Assembly (NCBI GenBank): GCA_004802725.1
Contig: SGPM01000419.1
Span: 1-20,693 of the forward strand
DNA length: 20,693 nucleotides
DNA from: Antrodiella citrinella
Lineage: Eukaryota; Basidiomycota; Agaricomycetes; Polyporales; Steccherinaceae
Direction of reading: 5' to 3'
A program made the position numbers and the translations under genes. Under the pieces are notes generated by a model. The model had not been told where the DNA came from, did not search any database, and worked only from the letters and a program-made list of their open reading frames with translations. How positions within the stretch are numbered: the stretch's first letter is position 1; each line of letters opens with the position of its first letter. This document shows positions 8,148 to 17,959 of this stretch, piece after piece.

Positions 8148-10970
8148 ATGGTCGCACCGCTGAAAGTGCTCGTGTCGGGCTCGTCCTCCCAAATATCCGC
8201 AGCGAGTCAAACGGCTTCAGCAAACAGTCCGTCACGAACTACAACTGGGGTTAAATGGGTCAAGGCTTTCACTCGTGTATTCAAGAATGGAGCAGAGAAG
8301 CTGAGAGGTCGTCGCGACTCTGAGAAAGGCGGAGGACGGTATCCGCTGGGACGAGGTGACGGGCGCGGTGAGCGGATCCTAGGGCTTGTGCATCTCGCGT
8401 TGGGGTCAGAGGACTACACGAACGTCTTGAAGCTCCCTGAAGAAGAGGCGCAGATCGCGGTGGACTTGTTGCAGACAGTGAGTCACTCACAAAGAACGCA
8501 GTCCTCGTATAATGTCGATGACAAGTACCACTCAGATGTTAGAGAATCCATCCTCGGATTCGCTGGTAAACGGCGAGACTCCCGTCAGCTTTCCACGCAC
8601 GCACGTCCGTCGGCTGATGCTGGAATTGGCTTTGAACAGGCGGCAGATACCTGTGTCGCTTTTCCTGAAGAATGTCACCAGTCTCGAAAGCGAGAGTCGT
8701 ACCTCTGGCGGGTTTGCGGACATTTACTTTGGCTCGTACTCCGACAAGCCGGTGGCCTTGAAATGTCTGAGGATCTACTACTATGTGTCCGGAACATCAG
8801 AAGACTAGGCTTGAAAATGTACGTAGTTTGCTCTATAGTCAATTTTGATGTTCTGAGCTCAATCCTGCCGTGCAGTCCTTCTATCGCGAGTCTATCTTAT
8901 GGCGAAACTTGCACCACAGACATGTGCTGCCGTTCTTTGGCATCACCGGTGACGTGTTTCCACATACACTTTGCATGGTGCTGCCCTGGATGGAAAAGGG
9001 CAGTATTCGACATTATATCAATACTCTGAAGAATCAAGGAGACCTCCAGGACCTCAAGTTCGTAGACTCTGTGAATAAATGGGTAAGTCTCGACCATGAT
9101 TTTCTCTTTGCCTCCTGCTGAACTGCCCTCAAGCTTTACGAAATCGCGCTGGGTCTTTCGTATCTCCATGATGAAGAGATTATGCACGGCGATTTGCGTG
9201 GTGTAAGTTTCGCGCGAGTCACTAAACATTGTGCATTCTCTGATGTTTCTGCAGGTCAATGTTTTGGTCGACGAGAAGGACCATGTTCGTCTCGCAGATT
9301 TTGGATTGGCCATGATAACATACCGTGCCAATACGACACAAGATCAGTCAATGGCACATGGTGGATCCATCCGATGGCAAGCCCCAGAGCTTCTTGACCC
9401 AGAGCGGTTTGGATCTCATAAGCAGCCAACTTTTGCAAGTGACATATACGCCTTTGGAATAACTTGTATCGAGGTATGCATTTTTCGAACGTTTGTTAAC
9501 CATTTACTGACATGCTTTGCTAGCTGTACACGAACCAAGCGCCGTTCTCTGGTTTCCAGGACCAACAAGTCTACGTACGCATACTTCGAGGGGACAGGCC
9601 TCCACGGCCTACTGCGGACGACGGAGTCGAAATGTCTGATGCTTTATGGTCTTTGGCTACGCAATGCTGGTCAACGGAGCCGGAAAGCAGGCCATCCGCT
9701 GACGACATTGTACACTCGCTATTGCGTCTCAATGGACTATGCGGCCCATCATCTCAGAACGATTTGCAGTCTCCTGAGCCTGATGATAGGAATATGGATT
9801 TTGCGAGGTTGCCTGACGGGGTACCGTCCACCCTGCGATTGCGTGGAGTGCAACGTCTTTCACCTGTCCCAGTTTCGGGGTCGCAGGGCGCTGACGTATA
9901 TATGGGACGTTACGAGGGACGGAAAGTTGCCCTCAAGCGTTTTCGGATCTTCATGACGACAGAACATGAAAGACGATTGCACAGAGTGAGCATTTGTATT
10001 CGGCTTCATTTTAATGGTTGCATCTGACTTCGTGTCTTTTGGTAGACATTTTACCGCGAAGCCGCAAAATGGAAAGATCTGCAGCACAAACATGTACTGC
10101 CTTTTCTCGGCATAGACTTAACGGATTTTTCCCGTACGTGGTGTGTCGTTACCCCGTGGATGACCCATGGCAACATTCGAAATTTTATCAAGACGTTGAA
10201 CGATAGCCATTTATTTGACATCGATGCAGTACGTATCAACAAATGGGTAAGTCGTCATACCTTTTTTGACCGCTCCGAGTATCTCAATTATCCACCTCTA
10301 GTTGGCACAGATCGCCAAGGGTCTTGCCTATCTCCATGTCCATCACGTAGTACACGGTAACCTGTGGGGTGTGAGTAATCGATCTCGCCGTACTGCTGTG
10401 AACTTTATTGAGTTATGTTCCCGACGTGCAGCGGAACATTATGATTGACTCGAACTGGACTGTCTGTGTTGCGGACTACGGACAAACTTTTATGCAGAGC
10501 GCAGAGACTGGTAGCCTCAGCTTATTCAACCGGCACCAGCGACATCGATGCGGCGGGTGCTCATCGCTGGATGGCGCCAGAACTTTTAAGCCCAGAGATT
10601 TCTGATCAACATCCCACAAATGCCTCAGACGTATACTCCTTTGCATGTGTGTGCATTGAGGTCAGCGTCCCACCTCGTCTACCGATCTTATACTCACGGC
10701 CCCTCCTCTCAGCTGTATACGTGTCAGAATCCATTCAAGGACATCCCTTCAGACGTCGCTTTTCTCGCTCAGATGCTAGACCCCATGGACAGACCACATC
10801 CGCAACGGCCAGACCTGACTCGAGGTGCAATTGCTGAAATGCCTGACGATCTGTGGGACCTGCTGGAGCAATGCTGGGTTGACCGACCTTCGCAGCGGCT
10901 TTCGTCCCACAAGATCGCTCAGATGTTGACCAAATTCATTGTCCATCCGCGCCTGCATAGAGATGACTAA
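8148..10970 (+). CDS. Tandem kinase-pseudokinase protein (TKL type)
   Basis: One gene encoding two kinase domains, about 774 residues. Exons: 8148-8477, 8536-8818, 8876-9082, 9134-9202, 9255-9473, 9524-9985, 10046-10246, 10302-10370, 10432-10660, 10713-10970. The N-terminal 110 residues match the region before the kinase domain in the upstream paralogue (PEEEAQIAVDLLQT against GDDAQLAVDTTWE) but lack CRIB motifs. Domain 1: SGGFADIY (about 167-174), VALK Lys 186, YRE, HGDLRGVN, DFG (311), APELL. The 462-base exon 6 holds the end of domain 1, a linker of about 40 residues and the start of domain 2, so the two domains are joined without a stop or a start. Domain 2: SGSQGADVY, VALK Lys 507, YRE, HGNLWGRN, DYG (628), APELL. 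Exons 2 and 9 each carry one extra base, near 8780-8790 and 10500-10530. Either these are sequence errors or the gene is decaying. Confidence 0.75.
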
Positions 10971-11127
10971 ACTATCGTACAGATTCCCTCGCGCGTGTGC
11001 ATGTTGCATGTATGTATACATTGTGGATCGTAATCATCAGACGTACCCGGCATCGCTCCCCTCCTCTTGAAGACAGCGTACTCCCCCCGACCAACGCGTG
11101 CGACTATAGCGTCTGTAGCGGAACATT

Positions 11128-12044
11128 CTACATGTTGATGCCGACATATTCGAAGAACGGCTGTGGCTGCGATTGCCCGAATGCAAAGGGCGAGTTGTTC
11201 GTAGCAAAAGATTGCTCCGGTGCGGTATGGGTGAAGGAGGATGAAGGAGCCCCAAAATGGAATATAGGTGAGTACGCTGGCTGTGGCCCGGCCGAGGGTT
11301 CCAGGCCATGCTCCTGCATCTGCTGCTTGAGACTGAGAACGTCGACGTCCAGGCGTTCGTTCTTCCCGACTAACTCCTTCATCGCAGCTGAGTATGAATG
11401 CCTGGTCTCTGCGTGTGCTTGCTGCTCTTTCTGCAGATCTTCTCGCGATCGGATAACGTCCTGCTGCGCAATCTGCAATTGCTGCCTTCTGCCATGATGC
11501 GCGTTGACCAGCTTCTGTTGAGTGTCCGCAAACTCTCGCAGCCTGATGTTGAGGATCGCGATCTGATTCTGATCCTTTGCGAGTTGGTTCTGCGCGTCCT
11601 GCAGGGCGTTCTGCGAGATGACGAGGGCGTTCTGAGAGACGGCGAGTTCTTGCTCGAGTTTCTTGACCCGTTCTTTCAGGTCAGAATCGTCGGGAAGGAA
11701 GACTTTGCGGAGAGGGTCGGTCAAGAATGGGCGGAACTTCTGCGGGATCCACTTGGTGTCTACGCTGACTAAATTCCCAGCTCAGATTTCAGTCTCTCGA
11801 TCTCGTCTGGGAGCAGCTCGGGACTCACGCATACTGAAGCCGCCTTTGCATGTCGGACATGGGATCGCAGACGGATCGACATTGGCTTTGATCTTGACAG
11901 CGATGTAGCCTTTCCAGCACTCCTGACATGCGATGTGGCCTGGAGAGCGCTCAGTGGATAGGGACGCTACGAAACACGAGATTACTCACCGCAGGGCGGA
12001 CACGTCGGTACGTCCAAGTCCTCTAGACATATGGGACACGACAT
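11128..12044 (-). CDS. RING-finger protein with coiled coil, probable E3 ubiquitin ligase
   Basis: Probable E3 ubiquitin ligase; RING domains bind E2 enzymes and pass ubiquitin to targets. Exons 11990-12044, 11829-11939 and 11128-11768 are joined by introns of 50 and 60 bases, giving 268 residues. The RING starts at residue 3 with CPIC, then TCPPCGHIACQEC and, after a spacer of about 30 residues, CPTC, which fits C-x2-C, C-x-H-x2-C-x2-C, C-x2-C. A stretch rich in Gln, Leu, Lys and Asn follows (about residues 75-190) with heptad-like spacing, so a long coiled coil is likely. The tail is Ser/Phe/Gly/Gln-rich with two FG pairs (FHFGAP, FAFGQS). An out-of-frame ATG at 12051 opens a nine-codon uORF that overlaps this start. 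The gene converges on the tandem kinase gene with 157 bases between stops. The substrate is unknown. Confidence 0.85.
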
Positions 12045-14240
12045 ATCATAGCAGTGGTGACTGCGATCTGCCTGGGAGACTTTGACTCAAAGAAGATGGC
12101 TGTGATCTGACTCCTGACTCGGAGGCGGATGCCTTGGCGGTAGGTGGTAGTGGTACGAAGTCAAGAGAGGGTCCGCAACACGACCACATCGTCTGGTCAT
12201 GTGTTATAAGCTTTGACCCACACAATGCGTGCCCGTTTCGAGTCATATCTGCCATTGTTGCGGCCGCGTTGTCGTTGACATGTCTTTGAGCGCGTTTGTT
12301 GCCTTTCAAGGTGGCTGTTATCAGACGTGGTGAGTCATCATGGTTTACTACCTGGGCGTCTTTGTTCTTACTGTTGTTTAGACGCCAAGACTGCCNGTCA
12401 ATCATGGTCACTCAGNCAACAAAGTCATGCCAGTATCACCTTTCGTTTGTTGCAAAGTACATGACCCACTCATGATCTTCATAGAAACCACATATTCGTC
12501 AAAAGAGTCACCATTGACCGGCATCGTATACCTGGGCCTTTCCCTGGCTCTTGTGCCGGTATGCGNCCGTGCTTCAAGGCTTTAATTTCCACGATNCGAT
12601 CGAACTATAAGGTCATGGGGAATACAAAGACAAACCTGGGCTGCTATCGCNTCGTATGCTGTCACGGCCTCTTTTAACTTCCAACGCTTTATCTCATTAT
12701 CCTGTCCACAGTTTCCAAAAACCTATACACCTATTCATGGCCGGACATCTCAATGAATACAAAGCTACCGCGGACGTTGTATCCAGGAAGCTCCAGGCGA
12801 GAAGACAACCGCCGCACTCCCATTGACATGTTCGACATCAATATTGCGATAGCTCACCTCGGACNCACCCCGACCCCTCGTGTATGTACCAAAATGGGTC
12901 TGAGTCCTTTCATGACGGGATTTCCGGGCGTNATGCGTACCCGAAAGCAGACATGAGAACCACGAGAGCGAGCGACAGTACGGTGTTTCTTAAATTCGAG
13001 TTCTTTGATGCTTTAGTCTGTGCACCTTACTCACGTCACAGGCGTCCTGCCTTTCCATCCTTATTATCNGAGGGCAGAAGACCCTCAGAGAACTCGGAAT
13101 CAGCTTCTGCACACGGTGGATATTGGCTCGTCAGTGTCAAGTTACTGTCAAGTGTGAACACTACTATTGACGCATCACAGAATATTGATTTGATTCTTCG
13201 TGCGTTGCAGGNATTTTGATCTGCGACAGTATGATGGGTCCCACAAGAACNCGGAGTGCGACAGTACGGTGTTGGCACGTGGAGCTGTACGACGTCTCTC
13301 CGTTCCGTTGGCACCGTACATGCAGACTCATACTCAAGCTCAAGCTCAAGCTTAGGCTCTGACTTCTTCTCTAGAAACTATAGGTGACAGTTTAACGCCG
13401 CAATACNGCGGTCGGCGATGACGTCCATTCCGCGGTCTCTGCACAGCCCGGGCGAAAGTACGAACACGCGATACTGCGCAAAATGCATTGACCAAGTCCT
13501 ATTNGACGTCGACTCCGCAGTCCTCTCTCATCAAGCACTGGCACACTTATTCTTCCAAGCTCAAAGTCCTCTCATCCGCAAACCTAACGCCGCACCCCGC
13601 ATCCGAATGCACCGACCTTTCCGCGGACGTCCCCGTACCCTCGTGCTCTCTGCCAGTGCTTTTTNCATATCGATNCAGGCTCACGCTCACACAGAACAGA
13701 AAAATCTGACTATACACTCTCCTTTCCATTCGAGCTTTCCGTCTTTCCCGTCGCCCAAACATTCGATCCCGGGTCACGGTGTGTGCCAAGCCGTTCCAGA
13801 TGTTTGTCTAAATCCTNCTTTTGCGGCTTNACGGATGCGCTGTTGCTTGCCGTACGCTTCGGGGTGTCTGACGCACGTACTTGTGTTATGTATTATACGT
13901 ATGTACTCAGGTGCGTTGGCGTGGTATGAGCTTGCCCTGGATGCTGTGTATGCGGCGCACTACTTTCGTCATCGGAATGTTCATGCTTGCTCTGTATCGT
14001 TCGAGTACGTTTGCAATGGTACTGTACAATGTATGTACTCCACCTCGTAAATCCGCAACGTCAGATCATGAACCACGATTACGATACGTCTACATCCCGA
14101 GCTTCCTGATCTCAAACCCAAGACCAGACTACCGTAAAATCGACGCAGATATGGATATGGATATGACGAGAATCCTAATCAACACACGCCGCCCCGGGGA
14201 TCCCGTCCATCACCAAAGATGACCGGTAACCATCCATCAA
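12045..14240. other. Gene-poor stretch with 16 isolated N bases
   Basis: I find no exon series with family features here. Single N bases occur at 12396, 12416, 12566, 12596, 12651, 12865, 12932, 13069, 13212, 13251, 13407, 13504, 13665, 13675, 13817 and 13830. Short tandem motifs include three CTCAAG-type units near 13331-13351 and GATATG units at 14148-14165. The first part should contain the RING gene's promoter. No transposase, reverse transcriptase, tRNA or rRNA was recognised. Confidence 0.5.
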
Positions 14241-14287
14241 CGGGAAGGAAACCCGATTCCGATTCCACACTCCGCAGCCCATAATAA

Positions 14288-14308
14288 TTCGAAGTTCGAA
14301 GTTCGAAG
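14288..14308. repeat. TTCGAAG x3 microsatellite
   Basis: Three perfect copies of the 7-mer TTCGAAG lie head to tail. Each unit contains the palindrome TTCGAA. Confidence 0.8.
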
Positions 14309-14440
14309 GGGAGCCACCCAAGCCACCGACCGGAGCAAACCAGCAAACCAGAACGGAAGCTCGTTCGTCATCGAGAGCTTGAACACCGGGCCTGGGGTAT
14401 CACTTGTACGACGACGGCGACGGTTCGGGGAGTAAGGAGA

Positions 14441-14890
14441 CCGGGTGGCTCGTCCGAGCGGATCCCCTGCGAGGGCAAGCATCACAGAGAACACCGGTCG
14501 AGGGGAAGCAGAAGCGCTGTTGTCTGGTAAGATACCGGGGCGGGAAGCTTCCTGCGTTTAGCATCTGGAACCACAAGAAAAGTAAAACTTTGCCAGACAT
14601 GGACAGGATAACAAGATAAGTAGGCCATTTTGAATGAGCTGGGCCGAGGTGTTGAGTGAGTAGCGTTTTGTAGCGACGTAAGGCAACCGGGTGGCTCGTG
14701 GCTAGGTGGATCCCTGAAGAGGTCAAGAGTCAAACCCCAAGAACCAAAATGAAGGCGGGAAATGGCCGGTGGACGCGGGAGGGGGAAGCAGAAGCGTTGT
14801 CTCATAAGATACCGGGGCGGGAAGTCTCTGTGAAAGCAGAAAAACTCTACCAGACGTCGTCATGGGCCAGGAAGGAGATCAAGTTGAACT
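14441..14890. repeat. Imperfect tandem repeat, unit about 250-280 bp
   Basis: Three blocks recur in the same order: CCGGGTGGCTCGT at 14441 and 14687, GGGGAAGCAGAAGCG near 14502 and 14782, and AAGATACCGGGGCGGGAAG at 14529-14547 and 14806-14824. Spacing differs between copies (offsets 246, about 280 and 277), so the copies have gained or lost bases between blocks. A weaker third copy may start near 15070 (TAATACCGGGCGG). It looks like an old duplication of non-coding DNA. Confidence 0.65.
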
Positions 14891-17800
14891 GAGCGGACGG
14901 GAGGTGTTTTGGGAAGAGAAGGATATGTACCGAATTCGAGTAGACCCGAGCTTTCTTTATCCAGAGAACGAAGGAACTTTAAGAAAGAGAGGAAGAGAGG
15001 CAAAGCGAGCGCATAGAGCCATCGCGAAACCCTGATTGTCAGCAAAGTTTAAGAAACAGTGAGCAACTGGGGTAATACCGGGCGGAGAGAAAGAAGTCGA
15101 AGAAGAGGCTGCTCGCTGTAACAAGCCAACCGGACGGAGGTTTCAAAGGCCCGCGCGAAAGAACGCACTCCGGGGGGGGCAAGATTCTGCAAACGCAACC
15201 ACGACCCGAGGAGAAACTCGAACTTGGCCATCGCGCGCGAACGAAGAGGAGCTTCTCACTTCTCCTAGCCACAAAAGTCCCCACGTCGGCGTCGGCGCCC
15301 CCACCGAACCTTCCATCCGAAACAACCTGTCGCGCAAGTCCTACGCATCTGAATCACTGAATCAGCCTGTTGAGTGCCCATTGTGATTATGAGCACATAC
15401 GAACTTCTTAATCCGCAAGAGCCTGAGAACCTGACGCGTGGCGCAAACGCGGCTCCGTTCTCTGACGGACGGACGGACAGTGTGTGTGTGCCTGTGTGTG
15501 TGCGCCACGGACAGAGAATTGCGCTCCTAAGGTGAAAGAAGAAGAGGTGTCGACATTTCTGTTACCGCGCTCGAAGCTCGAAACGCCGACTTGGGCGAAG
15601 ATAGTGGCGGCAAGTGGGTATGGCAACGATCTGCGTCGCGTGATGTGGACGGTGGATGTCCCGCTTAAGATCAGGCTCTTCAAATCGTAAGGGGGAAACC
15701 TTCGCCGCACCCAGCACCCCAGCACCCAGCAGACGTTGTCTCGGGAATTTCCTGCAAGTGCCGAGCGGGATGCGCAGAAGCAGAGACGGGACGCAAGGAG
15801 GGCGGATGCGCGCACGAACGCAGGCTCGAATAAGCCACCAGGAGACGACGAAACGAAACGAAGGGGGGGGGGGGGGTGGATGTGGAAGTGGAGGGTGTGC
15901 GGCGACGGGTTTGCGATAGCTGGATCCGAGCAGCCCATCCCCAGCAGCAGAAAGCGGCAAGGGCAAGAGGATTATGATATGCCAGAAACGTTATCCTCCC
16001 TGCTGTGCCAGTGGGGCCCTGTCCAAATCCAAATCCGAATCCGAGTCCCAAGTTCCAAGCCACCTGCCACTCGCAGAAACCCAGCGGACGTAAGAGGACT
16101 CGGGGCTCGTTTGCAGCACAGGTACTAGACACCAACCAACACCGACACCACCAACAAAAAACAAAAAACACACAACACGAACGAGCGAATCAATCAATGG
16201 AGACCCTTCACCATCCAATTCCCCATACGCTTGCACCCACGAGCCAGGGCCCAGGTGACGTGCAATTTTTGCTGAAGCCTGAGCCGCAGCGCCCGGACGA
16301 ATGAGCGAGAGGCGCGCGCTTCGAGGGCCGTAGGCGTAGGGAAGCGTCAAGAATGTGGAAGAAGTGGAAGTGGGGACGTCCCTTCGACGGAGACGGCGAG
16401 CTGCCACTGGCAAGAACTCAGAAACCATAAACCAGAAACCAGGATTAATTATGAGGGGGGAGAAGCGAAACCCGTATCCGACTGTCCAAAGGCGTTGATT
16501 ATCCTGGAAGTCAATTGCGGGATTAGAGGTCAGAGAGAGTGTCGCTCGTAGGTGCGCACCCACCTGCACGGTTAAACTCGAGGCTTTGTCAGCAAAGGAG
16601 GTCGAACTTGCAACTCCGGCGCTCTGCTCTGCCTGTGAGATTTTCGGTTTTACGCCGTTGCGATTAGACGTTCATAACGGGGACCCGTAAGCACGGATGC
16701 TGTAACTTGTAACCTCACCCCCTTCATTCGCGATGCGTATGTAGTGCATACATAGCATTCGTGCACCTGGGATGCTCGATGAGCCGCGATTGGAAACAGG
16801 AGGCTGAATGACACCACAGGGATCATCCCGAGTCTCGAGAAGAGACCAAACACTGTCCGTTTCGTGTGGTGGAGATACACGACACGGGTGTGTGCCTGTC
16901 ATGGAGGCACTACATAGTACGAGCATTAGTCCGCGCTCGGGTTCAGTGAAGAGGACCAAACACTGACCGGTTCAACCTTGACGAAAGTTTGAGTTCATCG
17001 TACACATGCATTGAACATCGGTGTGCCTCTCTCCTGTCACGATACGACAAGAGCGCTGAGTGTTTATCACGCTTAATGAAGAGGACGTGGTTTGTAGTTT
17101 GTAGTTTGTGGTGCACGATCGACCCGATCAGATCGATACACCTGCGCCGCCGGCCGCGGATTCTGAACGCGCAACGCCATGGATCCTCCCCCGCTATTCC
17201 CGTCCCCGCGCAAAGAAGAACATATGCATATCGCAGCTCTCGTGGACCCAAGAACGTAGACACAGTGGCAGAGAACGCCGCGACATACCCACAAAGTTTT
17301 GTATGGTGTGTTTGTGTGCCGGGGGGCATGGACTTGCTTGCAGCGGTTCCATGATGGACGGCGACCTAGATCGTGATCGAACGGCGCACATTATCGGTAG
17401 AAGCCTCCGCTGTGGAGCCGCAGGAGAAAGAAAGAAAGAAAGAAAAGCAAGCGGGTGGCAAGGTACCTCGGAGAAGGGGAGTGCGATTCCATTCCAAACT
17501 CGCTGGATTCGCAGAGAGACGACAGAAGAGATGATGAGATGGGAGGGAGAAGGGGACTGGAACGGGCGATGGGTGTTCATTCATCACGTACCACCACTCG
17601 GAGGTAGGGTGCGTGTTGGGGGAAGGTCGGGTGGATGCGAAAGGCAAAGGCAAAGCGAGGGAGGAAGGATGGGCAGCAAAGGCAAGACGAGGGGCAGGCA
17701 CACGTCGAAGAGTCAGGTGTAGAGATGGACAAGAGGATGTTCGGACCTGAAAGGGGACATTGAGTGATCCTGGAGATGCTATCAGCGCAGGAGGGGCGTG

Positions 17801-17959
17801 TGTCGGGGAGTACTGGTCCTCGGGAACTACCGTTGTGGCGCTCTTTTGGATGCCGGTGGTTGGCCGGAGGGTTCGGCGGCTACTGTGCTTACGTGTTTGA
17901 TGAGACATGCAAATAAGTAGCTCTCCTCCTTCCCTCCTTCCCCCACTCCTCCCCCTCCC
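14891..17959. other. Long non-coding stretch before the Ser/Pro-rich gene
   Basis: Open frames here are short, overlap on both strands and carry no family motifs, so I call no gene. Simple sequence includes TG runs near 15480-15500, a run of 13 G at about 15865, CCAAATCC-type repeats near 16020, a GTTTGTA triplet near 17094 and GAAA units near 17424. GACCAAACACTG occurs twice, at 16844 and 16954. The last 40 bases form a pyrimidine tract before the ATG at 17960. Long 5' UTRs or non-coding RNAs cannot be excluded. Confidence 0.45.
17922..17959 (+). promoter_or_regulatory. CT-rich tract directly upstream of the start codon
   Basis: An almost pure pyrimidine stretch (CTCCTCCTTCCCTCCTTCCC and on) ends at ATG 17960. 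Such tracts mark transcription starts in many filamentous-fungal promoters. I see no TATA box nearby. Confidence 0.5.

Noticed and set aside
10502..10512. Ultra-short GT-AG 'intron' (gtagcctcag) that would repair the domain 2 frameshift
   Set aside because: Ten bases are far too few for splicing; the match to GT-AG is coincidental.
12046..12411. 121-codon minus-strand frame upstream of the RING gene
   Set aside because: It contains an N, ends just before the RING start in another frame, and has no recognisable feature.
15408..16569. Several overlapping frames of 130-190 codons on both strands
   Set aside because: They overlap one another, contain low-complexity peptide sequence, and show no domain; typical GC-rich chance frames.
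16590..16650. tRNA-like fragment on the minus strand (GTTCGACCTC next to a D-arm-like AGAGCGC)
   Set aside because: There is no anticodon arm between the two parts and no acceptor stem pairing, so it is not a tRNA gene; at most a remnant or chance.
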